Assembly: GCA_030041195.1 (NCBI GenBank) | Contig: JASHOI010000006.1 | Span: 7,372 to 71,371 of the forward strand | From: Streptosporangiaceae bacterium | Lineage (GTDB): Bacteria; Actinomycetota; Actinomycetes; Streptosporangiales; Streptosporangiaceae | Direction of reading: 5' to 3' | DNA: 64,000 nucleotides | Shown here: positions 18,290-26,667 of the stretch, piece after piece | Position numbering within the stretch: the first letter of the stretch is position 1 | Layout: each line of letters begins with the position of its first letter | Program-made: the position numbers and the translations under genes | The notes under the pieces: generated by a model | What the model saw: only the letters and a program-made list of their open reading frames with translations | Database searches by the model: none | Told to the model about the DNA's origin: nothing

Positions 18290-18634
18290 TGGCGATCATC
18301 TCCCCGCATGAAGGCTGCGGCCGAAACCGTGCAGGATCAGATCAGCTGAAAACCAATTGCCCGCAGAGGGCCCGGCCCGGTGCCCTATGGCTTGCTGAAG
18401 CCGACCCGCGTGGGCAAACGCTGCAAATCTGCAGCACCAAGCACGAAATCGGACCGACATACCGGTCCTCCTCCCCGATCAGGGAAGCAGGACCCATCGG
18501 CCATCTGGCAAAGACGCCACGCCGTCGCCTGCAGCGCGCATCAGCGGGATCCACCGCCACGTGGCACACGGCCACACACCAAGAATAGTCCCAGGCCGAG
18601 GCCACAGCCAGTATGGTGCCCGGGCCCTGTGCCG
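18290..18634. other. Gene-poor stretch upstream of the Nudix gene
   Basis: 345 bases between the VIT-like gene and the MutT1-like gene. I see no riboswitch core, tRNA or strong hairpin. A frame on the minus strand (18342-18605) has atypical composition and no convincing SD. Probably holds the promoter of the 17339-18289 gene. Confidence 0.4.
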
Positions 18635-19177
18635 CTATGTAATGTCAAGGACTTCACCCAGTGCCGCCACCACCAGGCCCATCACCACCATCGCGATGAT
18701 CCAACGGCGGCGTCGGCCGCCGACGGCGGTGGCCAAAGCGCCGCCGAGACCGCCCAGCGCGCCGACGGCCACGATGATGGCAGACCAACTGTAGGCGGCA
18801 ACGGCAGCACCGCCCAGCAGCGGGATGAGCGCGCCGACGAAGCTCGCTGCACTGGCAACGGCGGCGGCCGCAGCCGCCTCGCGGGCGACCTGCCGACCGA
18901 GCTGCCCCGCGGCCAGTCGTCCCGATCGGGTGAAGCTCAGTTCGCGCTCCGCCCTGGCCAACTCCGCACGAAGCTGGCCGTATTCGGCCACGAAAACGGT
19001 GAAGACCGAGGAGATAAGCGCAGCCACGGCTACCCGCAGCGCAAGGGAAATCGTTAGTCCTCTACCGTGAATGACGGCAGAGGATGCCAAGGTGAGAGCG
19101 GTGATGATTCCGTCAGCGATCCCCAAGGACAATGGCAGCAGGTAACGTCGCAGCCACGAGCGCACGCTGTGGGTCAT
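18635..19177 (-). CDS. VIT/CCC1-like small membrane protein
   Basis: 180 aa from ATG 19177 (no strong SD; a start at 19240 inside the upstream gene is possible). Four to five hydrophobic helices: LLPLSLGIADGIITALTL near the N-terminus, then ALRVAVAALISSVFTVFVAEY and three near the C-terminus, with a charged Arg/Glu-rich cytosolic segment between. The opening GIADGIITAL resembles VIT1/CCC1 iron-manganese transporters, though the protein is shorter. Ten bases after the DUF211 gene, so cotranscribed. Confidence 0.6.
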   Translation of the reverse strand: MTHSVRSWLRRYLLPLSLGIADGIITALTLASSAVIHGRGLTISLALRVAVAALISSVFTVFVAEYGQLRAELARAERELSFTRSGRLAAGQLGRQVAREAAAAAAVASAASFVGALIPLLGGAAVAAYSWSAIIVAVGALGGLGGALATAVGGRRRRWIIAMVVMGLVVAALGEVLDIT

Positions 19178-19187
19178 GTCGGACGTG

Positions 19188-19472
19188 TCAGCGTGCTCGT
19201 AGGACGCGCTCGATAATGCGGTCGCCCACAACGATCTCATCGATGCTGTGCACAGCGGCTCCCGCGTTCTCGATGGCGGTGACGAGTGCGGGGATGTTGA
19301 TGTTTTCGCCTTCGATGGTCACATCGGTGCCGACCGTCTCGATGTCGATATCGGTGACGGTGATATTGACTGCATGAACGCCAGAGACGCCATCTATGGC
19401 TTTGGCCAGATCCAGGATGTCTGGTCGCTGTACAGCCTTGTCGACATCGAGCAGCAGACGGCGCACGTTCAT
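19188..19472 (-). CDS. DUF211 family protein
   Basis: 94 aa; ATG 19472 has AGGAAGG eleven bases upstream. The sequence MNVRRLLLDVDKAV...GVHAVNITVTDID...TIEGENI...IENAGAAVHSIDE matches the DUF211 fold (ferredoxin-like, known mainly from archaea and some bacteria). Function not established. It heads an operon with the VIT-like membrane protein and is divergent from the fluoride-controlled pyrophosphatase, but no aptamer was found on its own strand. Confidence 0.8.
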   Translation of the reverse strand: MNVRRLLLDVDKAVQRPDILDLAKAIDGVSGVHAVNITVTDIDIETVGTDVTIEGENINIPALVTAIENAGAAVHSIDEIVVGDRIIERVLRAR

Positions 19473-19622
19473 CGAAATCGCCTTCCTAGGACAGATCAGG
19501 ATATCATTACGTATTAACACAAGAATCCGCGGTATCATTCCTCCTCATCAGAGAAACGGCGTCATAAACCGCATCGTCCAGGCAGCTGCAACTTCTTCCC
19601 CCGCGTGTAACATGAAGATGCT

Positions 19623-19690
19623 GGCGATGAGGCCCGCCTCGGCTGCACAGATCGTGCTGATGGCTTCTGCGAAGGAAACCGCGCGGAGGC
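19623..19690 (+). ncRNA. Fluoride (crcB) riboswitch of pyrophosphatase
   Basis: 5' half GGCGATGAGGCCCGCC (19623-19638), 3' half GCTGATGGCTTCTGC (ends 19670). GCTTCTGC can instead pair with GCGGAGGC (19683-19690), covering the SD. A TAACAT -10-like box lies at about 19607. Confidence 0.95.
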
Positions 19691-19698
19691 GAGCAGTC

Positions 19699-20202
19699 GT
19701 GGAAATCGAGATCGTCGTGGAAGTTCCCCAAGGCTCCCGCAACAAGTACGAGATGGATCACGCCACTGGCCGGATCCGGCTGGACCGTATGCTGTTTACC
19801 TCCACCCGGTACCCGCTCGACTATGGGTTCATCCCCGACACTCTTGCTGAGGATGGGGACCCGCTCGATGCCTTGATCATGCTCGGCGAGGCCACTTTCC
19901 CTGGATGCACGGTCACCGCCCGGCCAGTGGGCGTGTTCTGGATGAGCGACGAGCACGGCCCCGATGCCAAGATCCTGGCTGTACCCGCCGGGGATCCGCG
20001 GTATAACGACCTGCACGAGATCGATGACGTGCCCGGGCACCTGCGCCGCGAGATCACCCAGTTCTTCGACATCTACAAGGATCTCGAGCCCAACAAGAGC
20101 ACAGATGTGCGGGGCTGGCAGGGCCGCGCGGCAGCCGAGCAAGTCATCGCGGACGCCGTAGATCGCGCTCGCAGCCAGACGAAGCCCGCCGGCCACGGGT
20201 AG
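19699..20202 (+). CDS. ppa: Inorganic pyrophosphatase (family I)
   Basis: 167 aa from GTG 19699 (MEIEIVVEVPQGSRNKYEMD), ten bases after CGGAGG; the frame is open far upstream but runs through the riboswitch, so the long version is not used. Catalyses pyrophosphate hydrolysis in the cytoplasm. Family I signature EDGDPLDALIM (D-x-D-P-x-D) near residue 55, and the Lys/Tyr/Arg set of the active site is present. Family I enzymes are strongly inhibited by fluoride with magnesium, so extra enzyme under a fluoride riboswitch is expected and known in other bacteria. Confidence 0.95.
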   Translation: MEIEIVVEVPQGSRNKYEMDHATGRIRLDRMLFTSTRYPLDYGFIPDTLAEDGDPLDALIMLGEATFPGCTVTARPVGVFWMSDEHGPDAKILAVPAGDPRYNDLHEIDDVPGHLRREITQFFDIYKDLEPNKSTDVRGWQGRAAAEQVIADAVDRARSQTKPAGHG

Positions 20203-20354
20203 CCGCGACACGCCTCACCGTGTGCGGGGCTGACGAGGGCGGAAGACGCAGCGATCGGCTGGCTCGAGCCGGTGACCAGCATCGAACAGCCGCCCTAACC
20301 CCGCAAGGCTCGACAGCGCCTGGCGTAAGATTGCTATTGCGGCCGTGAGCCGTC

Positions 20355-20452
20355 GGCGGTGGATCCCGCCGGGACGCGCCTGTGTGGTGCGCGTCTGCAC
20401 GCCAGCCGGCCGATGGATCCTGCTCCAGCGAAAGCGATGGTGAAGGAGCAGG
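20355..20452 (+). ncRNA. Fluoride-type riboswitch with rewritten pseudoknot
   Basis: 5' half GGCGGTGGATCCCGCC, 3' half GCCGATGGATCCTGC (ends 20423). The position 6-38 pair is G-C instead of A-U, and the pseudoknot is GGAUC/GAUCC instead of GAGGC/GCCUC, all compensated; U7 and U41 are kept. CCTGCTCC then pairs perfectly with GGAGCAGG (20445-20452), the SD of the next gene. A long hairpin GACGCGC/GCGCGTC sits between the halves. Confidence 0.82.
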
Positions 20453-20454
20453 CC

Positions 20455-20751
20455 ATGTCGGCTCCCATTTCCAGGCCTGTGACACAGCCGCAGCAGTTTG
20501 GCAGGCTGTGGTGGCTGCCCTCGGGGGGGATCAGCAACGGCATCGACGACGACGCCTGGGCGCCGATCCTCGAGGTGACTGCTGATCAAGTGCCGCCGTT
20601 GCTCGCGGCGCTGAGGAAGGCTGGCGTCCCGGCCTATGCCGCTCACAGCCGCGCCATGGAGACGAGCTATCAACTCTGGGTGGGCAGCAGCGCCCACGCC
20701 CGGGCGGAGGAAACGCTGGTCAGGGTGCTCGGCCAGCGAGCGTGCGGGTAA
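20455..20751 (+). CDS. Small alpha/beta protein of unknown function
   Basis: 98 aa, ATG after GGAGCAGG, which is the arm of the riboswitch hairpin. The middle DDAWAPILEVTADQVPPLLAA LRKAGVPAYAAHS and the end LWVGSSAHARAEETLVRVL read as a single beta-alpha-beta-beta-alpha unit like DUF2007-type signalling proteins; I cannot place it with confidence. Five bases before the third MutS-like pair, so it is the first gene of that operon. Confidence 0.7.
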   Translation: MSAPISRPVTQPQQFGRLWWLPSGGISNGIDDDAWAPILEVTADQVPPLLAALRKAGVPAYAAHSRAMETSYQLWVGSSAHARAEETLVRVLGQRACG

Positions 20752-20755
20752 CTAG

Positions 20756-22282
20756 ATGCCTTTCCACAGCATCCTCTTTGACGAGCCCGACGCAGCCATC
20801 GAACACGACCAGCCCGTTTACTTCACCGACCTGAACATGGACCAGGTCGTCGCGGCGATCACGGCGGGTCGCGGCGAATACGATCTGGCACCGTTCTTCT
20901 ATACCCGGCTGCGAACCGTCAGTGAGATCGCATACCGGCAGGAGATAATGCGCGATTTGGAGGACGAGGCGCTATCGGCCTCCATCGCAACGTTCGCACG
21001 CCAGATGAGGACGATGCGTCAGCACCTGCACCAGGCCAAGAGCATGCATTACCAGCGGCAAAAGCAGAACTGGTTCCTGGACGCAGCAGCCATCTACTGC
21101 GACGCGGTGACGACGCTGGCCGGCGACCTGGCCCAGGCCAACCTGCGGTCACGTGGCTTCCTCGCATTCCGGGACCACCTCGCCGGCTACGCCAGATCCG
21201 AGGCCTTCACAAAGCTGGCCGCGGATGCGAACAGCCTGCTCGGCCAGCTTGCTGCGATTCAGTACTGCCTCGATATCCGGGACAGCCGGATCCGGGTGAC
21301 CAAATATAGCGAAGAGGCCGATTACAGCGCTGAGGTCGTCGACACGTTCGCCAAATTCAAGCAGGGCGCGGTCAAAAGTTACGGCGGCAAGTTCCCTGAC
21401 CTGGCAGAAATGGACCACGTCGAAGCCGGGATTCTGGAGCTGGTTGCGAAGCTGCACCCAGAGGTGTTCGCCAGCCTCGGCGAATTCGGCGACACCCACA
21501 GCCGGTTTCTCGACCGGACCGTGACGGCCTTCGACCGCGAGGTGCAGTTCTACGCCGCATACCGAGAGTTTGCCGGGCAACTTGAGCAGGCCGGGCTCGG
21601 GTTCTGCTATCCGCGGGTCTCCGCCGAGTCAAAGGAAATCAGTGCCAGCGAGACGTTCGACGTTGCGCTCGCCAACAAGCTCGTCTACGAACACCAGCCC
21701 GTGGTATGCAACGACTTCTTCCTGCGCGGTCCAGAGCGGATCCTGGTCGTGTCCGGCCCGAACCAGGGTGGCAAGACCACGTTTGCCCGGACGTTCGGGC
21801 AGCTGCACCACCTGGCCAGCCTCGGGCTCCTGGTCCCGGGCACCCAGGCGGAGCTGTTCCTGTTCGATCACCTGTTCACCCACTTCGAGCGCGGCGAAAA
21901 CCTGCAAGACCTGCGCGGCAAGCTTGAAGACGACCTCACCAGGATCCACGGCATCCTCGGCCAGGCCACGGCCAGCAGCATCGTGATCATGAACGAGATA
22001 TTCACTTCCACGACGCTGCAGGACGCGGTGTTCCTCGGCACACGGGTGCTAGAGCAAATCATCGACCTGGACCTGCTGTGCGTGTGCGTGACGTTCGTCG
22101 ACGAGCTCGCATCGCTCGGCCCGGCCACGGTCAGCATGACGAGCACGGTGGTTCCGGACGACCCGGCAGAACGCACCTACCGGGTCGTGAGGAGGCCTGC
22201 CGACGGCCTCGCCTACGCGCTCGCGATCGCGGAGAAATACCGGCTCACCTACCGGGCGCTCAGGGAGCGGGTCAGGCCATGA
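20756..22282 (+). CDS. MutS-like ATPase, A-type subunit
   Basis: 508 aa, ATG at 20756. Helical MutS-core region in the first 320 residues (conserved YFTDLNMDQVVAAI near residue 21 and FFYTRL near 45), then Walker [10 protein letters not shown] near residue 334, IVIMNEIFTSTTLQDA at Walker B/signature and [11 protein letters not shown] with Phe for the H-loop His. The N-terminus lacks the acidic tail of the 11645 paralog. Overlaps the B gene by ATGA. Part of a riboswitch-led operon of three genes. Confidence 0.88.
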   Translation: MPFHSILFDEPDAAIEHDQPVYFTDLNMDQVVAAITAGRGEYDLAPFFYTRLRTVSEIAYRQEIMRDLEDEALSASIATFARQMRTMRQHLHQAKSMHYQRQKQNWFLDAAAIYCDAVTTLAGDLAQANLRSRGFLAFRDHLAGYARSEAFTKLAADANSLLGQLAAIQYCLDIRDSRIRVTKYSEEADYSAEVVDTFAKFKQGAVKSYGGKFPDLAEMDHVEAGILELVAKLHPEVFASLGEFGDTHSRFLDRTVTAFDREVQFYAAYREFAGQLEQAGLGFCYPRVSAESKEISASETFDVALANKLVYEHQPVVCNDFFLRGPERILVVSGPNQGGKTTFARTFGQLHHLASLGLLVPGTQAELFLFDHLFTHFERGENLQDLRGKLEDDLTRIHGILGQATASSIVIMNEIFTSTTLQDAVFLGTRVLEQIIDLDLLCVCVTFVDELASLGPATVSMTSTVVPDDPAERTYRVVRRPADGLAYALAIAEKYRLTYRALRERVRP

Positions 22283-23808
22283 AGGCGTTCCTGATGTACC
22301 CGGATCAAGACTTCGACGCCGAAGCCGACATGCCGCCCGGCGCCCAGGCCCTGATCGAGGACCTCGGGCTGCAGACCCTCTTCGGCGCCATGTCCGGCGA
22401 CGACGAGTTCCTTTACGCGGTAGCCGAGCGCGCGGTGCTCACCAGCCTCGATCAGCCGGACGCGGTGCGCTACCGCCAGCACGCCCTGCGGGACTGCCTC
22501 GACCAGGCGCAAACGGTCCGGGAGATGTACCAGATCGCGGTCGAGGCGGTGCTCGGGAGCAAGAAGATCTACCGCGGCATCTTCAGCCAATCTCCCGACG
22601 CGACGCTGCGCTGGGCAATGGAGATGCTGCAGCTGTTCACCGGCCTGCTCCGCAAGCTGCGCGAACTCGCCGACACCAGCGCCGCCAGCTTCCGCTCGCA
22701 GGCCTTCTGCACCCTGTTCCAGACCTTGGCCGCTGAGCTGGGCGACGACTTCTTCGCCGCGGTCGACGAACACCTGAGCCAGCTGCGGTTCCGCGGTGGG
22801 GTCTTGGTCAGTGCCAGGCTCGGCAAGGGCAGCAAAGCGGTCCGCTATGTGCTCCGCAGGCCAGGCGAGCGGCGCCAGCGCTGGCTCAGCCGGATCACGG
22901 GGATGGACCCCGACGGCTTCACGATGCGGATCGCTGACCGGGATGAAAGCGGGCACCGGACGCTGGCGGAACTTCGCGGCCGGGGCATCAACCTTGCCGC
23001 CAGCGCGCTGGCTCAGTCGGCCGATCACATGCTGAGCTTCTTCACCATGCTCCGCTGTGAGCTCGGCTTCTACGTCGGCTGCCTGAACGCGCGCGACCGG
23101 CTGGCCGAGGCCGGCGAGCCAGTCTGCTTCCCTGAGCCGGTTGCGGCCGGAGGGCCGACGCGGCTGTCCTTCCATGGTCTGTACGACGTCTGCCTGAGCC
23201 TGAGGCTGGACCAAGGTCGGGCCGTGGGCAACGACGCGGGCGCGGACGGCAAAACGCTGGTGATCATCACGGGCGCGAACCAGGGCGGGAAGTCGACGTT
23301 CCTGCGCAGCGTCGGCCTGGCACAGCTGATGATGCAGTGTGGCATGTTCGTGGGGGCCGAGTCTTTTACCGGCACGGTGTGCACCGGGCTGTTTACCCAC
23401 TACCGGCGGGAAGAGGACGCCGAGATGGAGAGCGGGAAACTCGACGAGGAGCTCGCGAGGATGAGCGAAATCGCCGACCGGGTGACTCCGGGCAGCGTCG
23501 TGCTGTTCAACGAGTCGTTCGCGGCAACCAACGAGCGCGAGGGCTCGGAGATCGCGCGGCAGATCGTGCGCGCGCTGCTGGAGTCCGGCGTGCGCGTGTT
23601 CCTGGTCACGCACTTCTTCGACCTCGCGCACAGCCTGTATCAGCAGGGTTCGGGCCGATCGTTGTTCTTGCGCGCGCAGCGGCGCGACGACGGGCAGCGG
23701 ACGTTCCGGCTGGTCGAGGGTGAGCCCGAGCCCACAAGCTACGGTCTGGACCTGTACCAGCGCATCTTCGGCACGGCCGGCCAGGCTCAGAGCGCGGCGA
23801 CCAGGTAG
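22279..23808 (+). CDS. MutS-like ATPase, B-type subunit
   Basis: 509 aa; ATG 22279 overlaps the A stop, and MKAFLMYPDQDFDAEADMPP aligns with the other B starts. Walker A TGANQGGKST near residue 331, [19 protein letters not shown] at Walker B/signature, and VFLVTHFFDLAHS with the H-loop His. Its 3' end overlaps the convergent HyfB-like gene by 22 bases, so no terminator fits between them and the two transcripts must be antisense to each other at the ends. Confidence 0.88.
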   Translation: MKAFLMYPDQDFDAEADMPPGAQALIEDLGLQTLFGAMSGDDEFLYAVAERAVLTSLDQPDAVRYRQHALRDCLDQAQTVREMYQIAVEAVLGSKKIYRGIFSQSPDATLRWAMEMLQLFTGLLRKLRELADTSAASFRSQAFCTLFQTLAAELGDDFFAAVDEHLSQLRFRGGVLVSARLGKGSKAVRYVLRRPGERRQRWLSRITGMDPDGFTMRIADRDESGHRTLAELRGRGINLAASALAQSADHMLSFFTMLRCELGFYVGCLNARDRLAEAGEPVCFPEPVAAGGPTRLSFHGLYDVCLSLRLDQGRAVGNDAGADGKTLVIITGANQGGKSTFLRSVGLAQLMMQCGMFVGAESFTGTVCTGLFTHYRREEDAEMESGKLDEELARMSEIADRVTPGSVVLFNESFAATNEREGSEIARQIVRALLESGVRVFLVTHFFDLAHSLYQQGSGRSLFLRAQRRDDGQRTFRLVEGEPEPTSYGLDLYQRIFGTAGQAQSAATR

Positions 23809-25802
23809 GCGACGAGCACGGCCGCAAACACGTAGAACAAATAAAGGTTCACGTCGCCGGACTGGATCGGCCTGACCACGTCGGCCAGCCACTCGAACGC
23901 CCGGATCACCGGCCGGTACAGGTACCGCTCGAAGATCGGGGTGGCCGCGGACTCATAATGCACCGGCCCGGAACTGCCCGCCGGTTCGTCGGACGCCCGG
24001 TGCACCGACACCGCCGGGCGGTACAGCGCGTCGAACATGACCCGCGTCGGCGCCGAGAACGTCATCGACGAGTACTGCATGCGGGGCTTGAACGCCAGGA
24101 TCCCGCCGTCCCACACGGGCTCGATGCGGCTGGCGCCGCGCGGCCGCCCGGCCAGGTAGATCAGCACCGGCACCGCGCACACCGCGAGCAGGAACACCGC
24201 GAGCCAAGTCGGCGAGAACCCGGAGAAGTTCGTGTGCGCGGGGATCACGGTGAGGTTGCCCGGCAGCAGCACCGGCCGCAGCGTCACGCCGGTGACCGTG
24301 CGCATGGCCCGGGCCAGCCCGGCGAGCATGACCGGGGCACCGACGGCCAGCGCCACGCACGCCACCGCCAGCAGCGCGGGCCCGGCCTGTGGCTGGCGGG
24401 CCTCACCGGCCGCGGCGGCCTGCCTGGTGCGTGGCATGCCGAGGAACGGGATGCCGTAGCCGCGTACGAACGCGTAGATCGCCAGGCCGCCGGTCAGGCC
24501 CAGGGCACCGGCTGCGAGCACGATCAGGATCGCGACCAGGTGGTTACCGGTGCGGAACCCCTGGAACAGTCCCTGGAAGATCAGCCATTCGCTCACGAAC
24601 CCGTTGAGCGGCGGCAGCGCGGCTATGCCCAGCGTGCCGAGGAACGTGATCACCGACGAGCGCGGCATCCGGTGCGCGAGCCCGCCGAGGCGGTCCATGT
24701 CCCTGGTCCCGGTGGCGTGCTCGATCACCCCGGCCTCCTGGAACAGCAGCGTCTTGTAACTGCCGTGGTTGGCCACGTGGTAGAGCCCGGCGAGCAGCAG
24801 GAACGCCCACAGCAGCCGCTGGCCGTAGGCCAGGAACGTCATCGCGGCGCCGAACGCGGTGACGATGATGCCGATGTTCTCGATCGTGGAGAACGCCAGG
24901 AACCGCTTGATGTCCCGCTCACCGAGCGCGTACAGGATCCCGATCGCCGCGGTGAGCGCACCAACGCCCATCGTGAGAATGCCCCGCCACGCTGGCCCGT
25001 CGGGCAGCAGCACGAACCCGAACAGCGCGATCCCGTACACCCCGAGCTTGGTGATCAGCCCGGACAGGAACGCCGAGCCGTCCGCCGGCGCCACCGGATG
25101 GGCCTCGGGCAGCCACACGTGCAGCGGCACCAGGCCGGCCTTGAACCCGAAACCGGTGAGGGCCAGCAGGTAGGCGGCGATCCGCCAGTCGCCGCTCACC
25201 AGGTGCGCCCGGGCGGCGATGAGGTCGAGCTGCATGGTGTGGGTCTTGGCCGCGAGGATCACGAACGCCGCGATGATCGCCACGAACCCGACCTCGGACA
25301 GCGCCAGGAACCAGAACGCGCCGGCGGCCACCTCGCTCCGGCGCGGCCGACGCAGGATCAGCAGGTAGCACAGCAGCGCCATGGTCTCCCAGGCGACCAG
25401 GAACGTCACCACGTTGCCCGCGACCAGCACGGCGAGGCTGGCCAGCGCCGCGAGGTTGAACACGCCGAGGTACAGGCCGGTGGCGTGGCCGGGCTCGTGG
25501 TAACGGGGGGCGTACAAGGCCGTTGCCACCGCGATCAGGCCGAGCAGCGCCATAAACACCCCGGCCAGGCTGGTGGCCTGCAGCTGCAGCGTGCCGACCA
25601 CGACCGAGCCGCCGGCCGAGACCACCCGGCCGTTCCCGGACAGCAGCGCGGACACGCCGCCGGCCAGCGCGGCGGCACCGCCGAGCCCGGAAACCGCGCA
25701 GCAGACCCGGATCCCGGCCCTCGTTGATCCGCAGGTCAGGGCGATCAGCGTGGCCAGCCCCCACGCGGCAGCCGAACCGGCCAGCACCGGAAGCGGGCTC
25801 AC
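23787..25802 (-). CDS. HyfB-like (NuoL-type antiporter) subunit, module II
   Basis: 671 aa, GTG start overlapping the NuoB-like stop. Same architecture as the module I protein: LVAWETMALLCYLLIL (TM5 Glu), GFGFKAGLVPLHVWLPEAH, STIENIGIIV, LPPLNGFVSEWLIFQGL, and a C-terminal soluble loop (PVWDGG) before the last helix. Last gene of a seven-gene operon in the order C-E-F-G-H-I-B. Expected to translocate protons or sodium. Confidence 0.92.
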   Translation of the reverse strand: MSPLPVLAGSAAAWGLATLIALTCGSTRAGIRVCCAVSGLGGAAALAGGVSALLSGNGRVVSAGGSVVVGTLQLQATSLAGVFMALLGLIAVATALYAPRYHEPGHATGLYLGVFNLAALASLAVLVAGNVVTFLVAWETMALLCYLLILRRPRRSEVAAGAFWFLALSEVGFVAIIAAFVILAAKTHTMQLDLIAARAHLVSGDWRIAAYLLALTGFGFKAGLVPLHVWLPEAHPVAPADGSAFLSGLITKLGVYGIALFGFVLLPDGPAWRGILTMGVGALTAAIGILYALGERDIKRFLAFSTIENIGIIVTAFGAAMTFLAYGQRLLWAFLLLAGLYHVANHGSYKTLLFQEAGVIEHATGTRDMDRLGGLAHRMPRSSVITFLGTLGIAALPPLNGFVSEWLIFQGLFQGFRTGNHLVAILIVLAAGALGLTGGLAIYAFVRGYGIPFLGMPRTRQAAAAGEARQPQAGPALLAVACVALAVGAPVMLAGLARAMRTVTGVTLRPVLLPGNLTVIPAHTNFSGFSPTWLAVFLLAVCAVPVLIYLAGRPRGASRIEPVWDGGILAFKPRMQYSSMTFSAPTRVMFDALYRPAVSVHRASDEPAGSSGPVHYESAATPIFERYLYRPVIRAFEWLADVVRPIQSGDVNLYLFYVFAAVLVAYLVAAL

Positions 25803-26320
25803 CGGGGCGTCCCGTTCAAGGCAAAGTCAAGATCTTTTACCTTGTCGGCGAGCCTGCCCACCGCGACCAGCAGGCCCTGCAGCAGCGCCAGCGGGCTGGG
25901 CGGGCAGCCGGGGATCCAGACGTCGACCGGGAACGTGCCGCCGACGCCGCCGTGGGTGAACGGGTCCGGCTGGTACACGCCGCCGAGCGCGCAGGCGCCG
26001 GTCGCCACGACGAGCTTGGGGTCGGGCATCGCTTCGTAGGTCTTGCGCGCGGCAGTCTCGAACGCGCGGACCATCGGCCCGGTCACCATGAGCAGGTCCG
26101 CGTGACGAGGCGCCGGGGTGAAGAAGAAGCCGAGCCGGTGCAGGTCGTAGTGCGGCGCGGCGAGCAGCCGGATCTCCTGCTCGCATGACGCGCACGACCC
26201 GGTGTCCAGGGTGCGGATGTGCAGGCTGCGCCCGAACAGGCGGGCCACGGTGCGGCGGAGCTCTTCAGAAGTTGCCTGAACGGGTAGCTCCGTGCCGCCC
26301 TGGCCGGTGATGTCGGTCAT
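25799..26320 (-). CDS. NuoB/HycG-like 4Fe-4S subunit, module II
   Basis: 173 aa; ATG 26320 overlaps the ferredoxin-like stop (ATGA). All four ligands of the proximal [4Fe-4S] cluster are present: C43 and C46 (GSCASCE), C110 (TGACALGG) and C139 (PGCPPSP). In complex I this is the cluster next to the quinone or catalytic site. Because the large subunit lacks a NiFe site, the electron acceptor is unknown. The homologous domain in module III has lost all four cysteines. Confidence 0.92.
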   Translation of the reverse strand: MTDITGQGGTELPVQATSEELRRTVARLFGRSLHIRTLDTGSCASCEQEIRLLAAPHYDLHRLGFFFTPAPRHADLLMVTGPMVRAFETAARKTYEAMPDPKLVVATGACALGGVYQPDPFTHGGVGGTFPVDVWIPGCPPSPLALLQGLLVAVGRLADKVKDLDFALNGTPR

Positions 26321-26655
26321 GCCGGCCTCCCGCCGAGCGGGATCCGCTTGACCAGGTGCGCCCGGTTTGTCGTGGCCAGCTCGAACTCGCCGCTGGCGGC
26401 CGCGGCCTCGGGCGCCTCGGCGCGGCACCGGCCGCAGGCCGTGCACGCGCCGACGTCGAAGACCAGCACGTCGCCGTCGCGGGCGAGCGCGTGGCTCGGG
26501 CAGATCACCGCCAGACGGTCGGCCAGGTCCCGCGTCAGCACATCCGGCCGGAACGCGGGCGGGGTCGGCAGCAACTGCGCGGAAGGGTCGGGCCTTGCCG
26601 GGTAGCGCGTGGTGACCACGCCCCGGCGCAACCCCCGCAGGGTCCACAGTGGCAT
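26317..26655 (-). CDS. HyfH/HycF-like ferredoxin subunit with one cluster, module II
   Basis: 112 aa, ATG start. Only one [4Fe-4S] motif can be assembled: CTACGRC near residues 70-76 plus a distant CPSHA near 52; typical HycF/NuoI proteins carry two. Begins WTLRGLRRGVVTTRYP, the usual HycF N-terminal hook. Overlaps the NuoB-like gene. It would feed or take electrons to/from the NuoB-like cluster. Confidence 0.88.
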   Translation of the reverse strand: MPLWTLRGLRRGVVTTRYPARPDPSAQLLPTPPAFRPDVLTRDLADRLAVICPSHALARDGDVLVFDVGACTACGRCRAEAPEAAAASGEFELATTNRAHLVKRIPLGGRPA

Positions 26656-26667
26656 CGCGAGCTCCCT

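Noticed and set aside
18342..18605. 87-codon minus-strand frame in the 18.3-18.6 kb gap.
   Set aside because: No SD or recognisable feature; composition unlike neighbours.
23958..25727. Long open frame on the strand opposite the module II HyfB-like gene (and similar long frames opposite other genes).
   Set aside because: Arg/Gly/Gln-rich, no motifs; typical mirror frame of a GC-rich gene.
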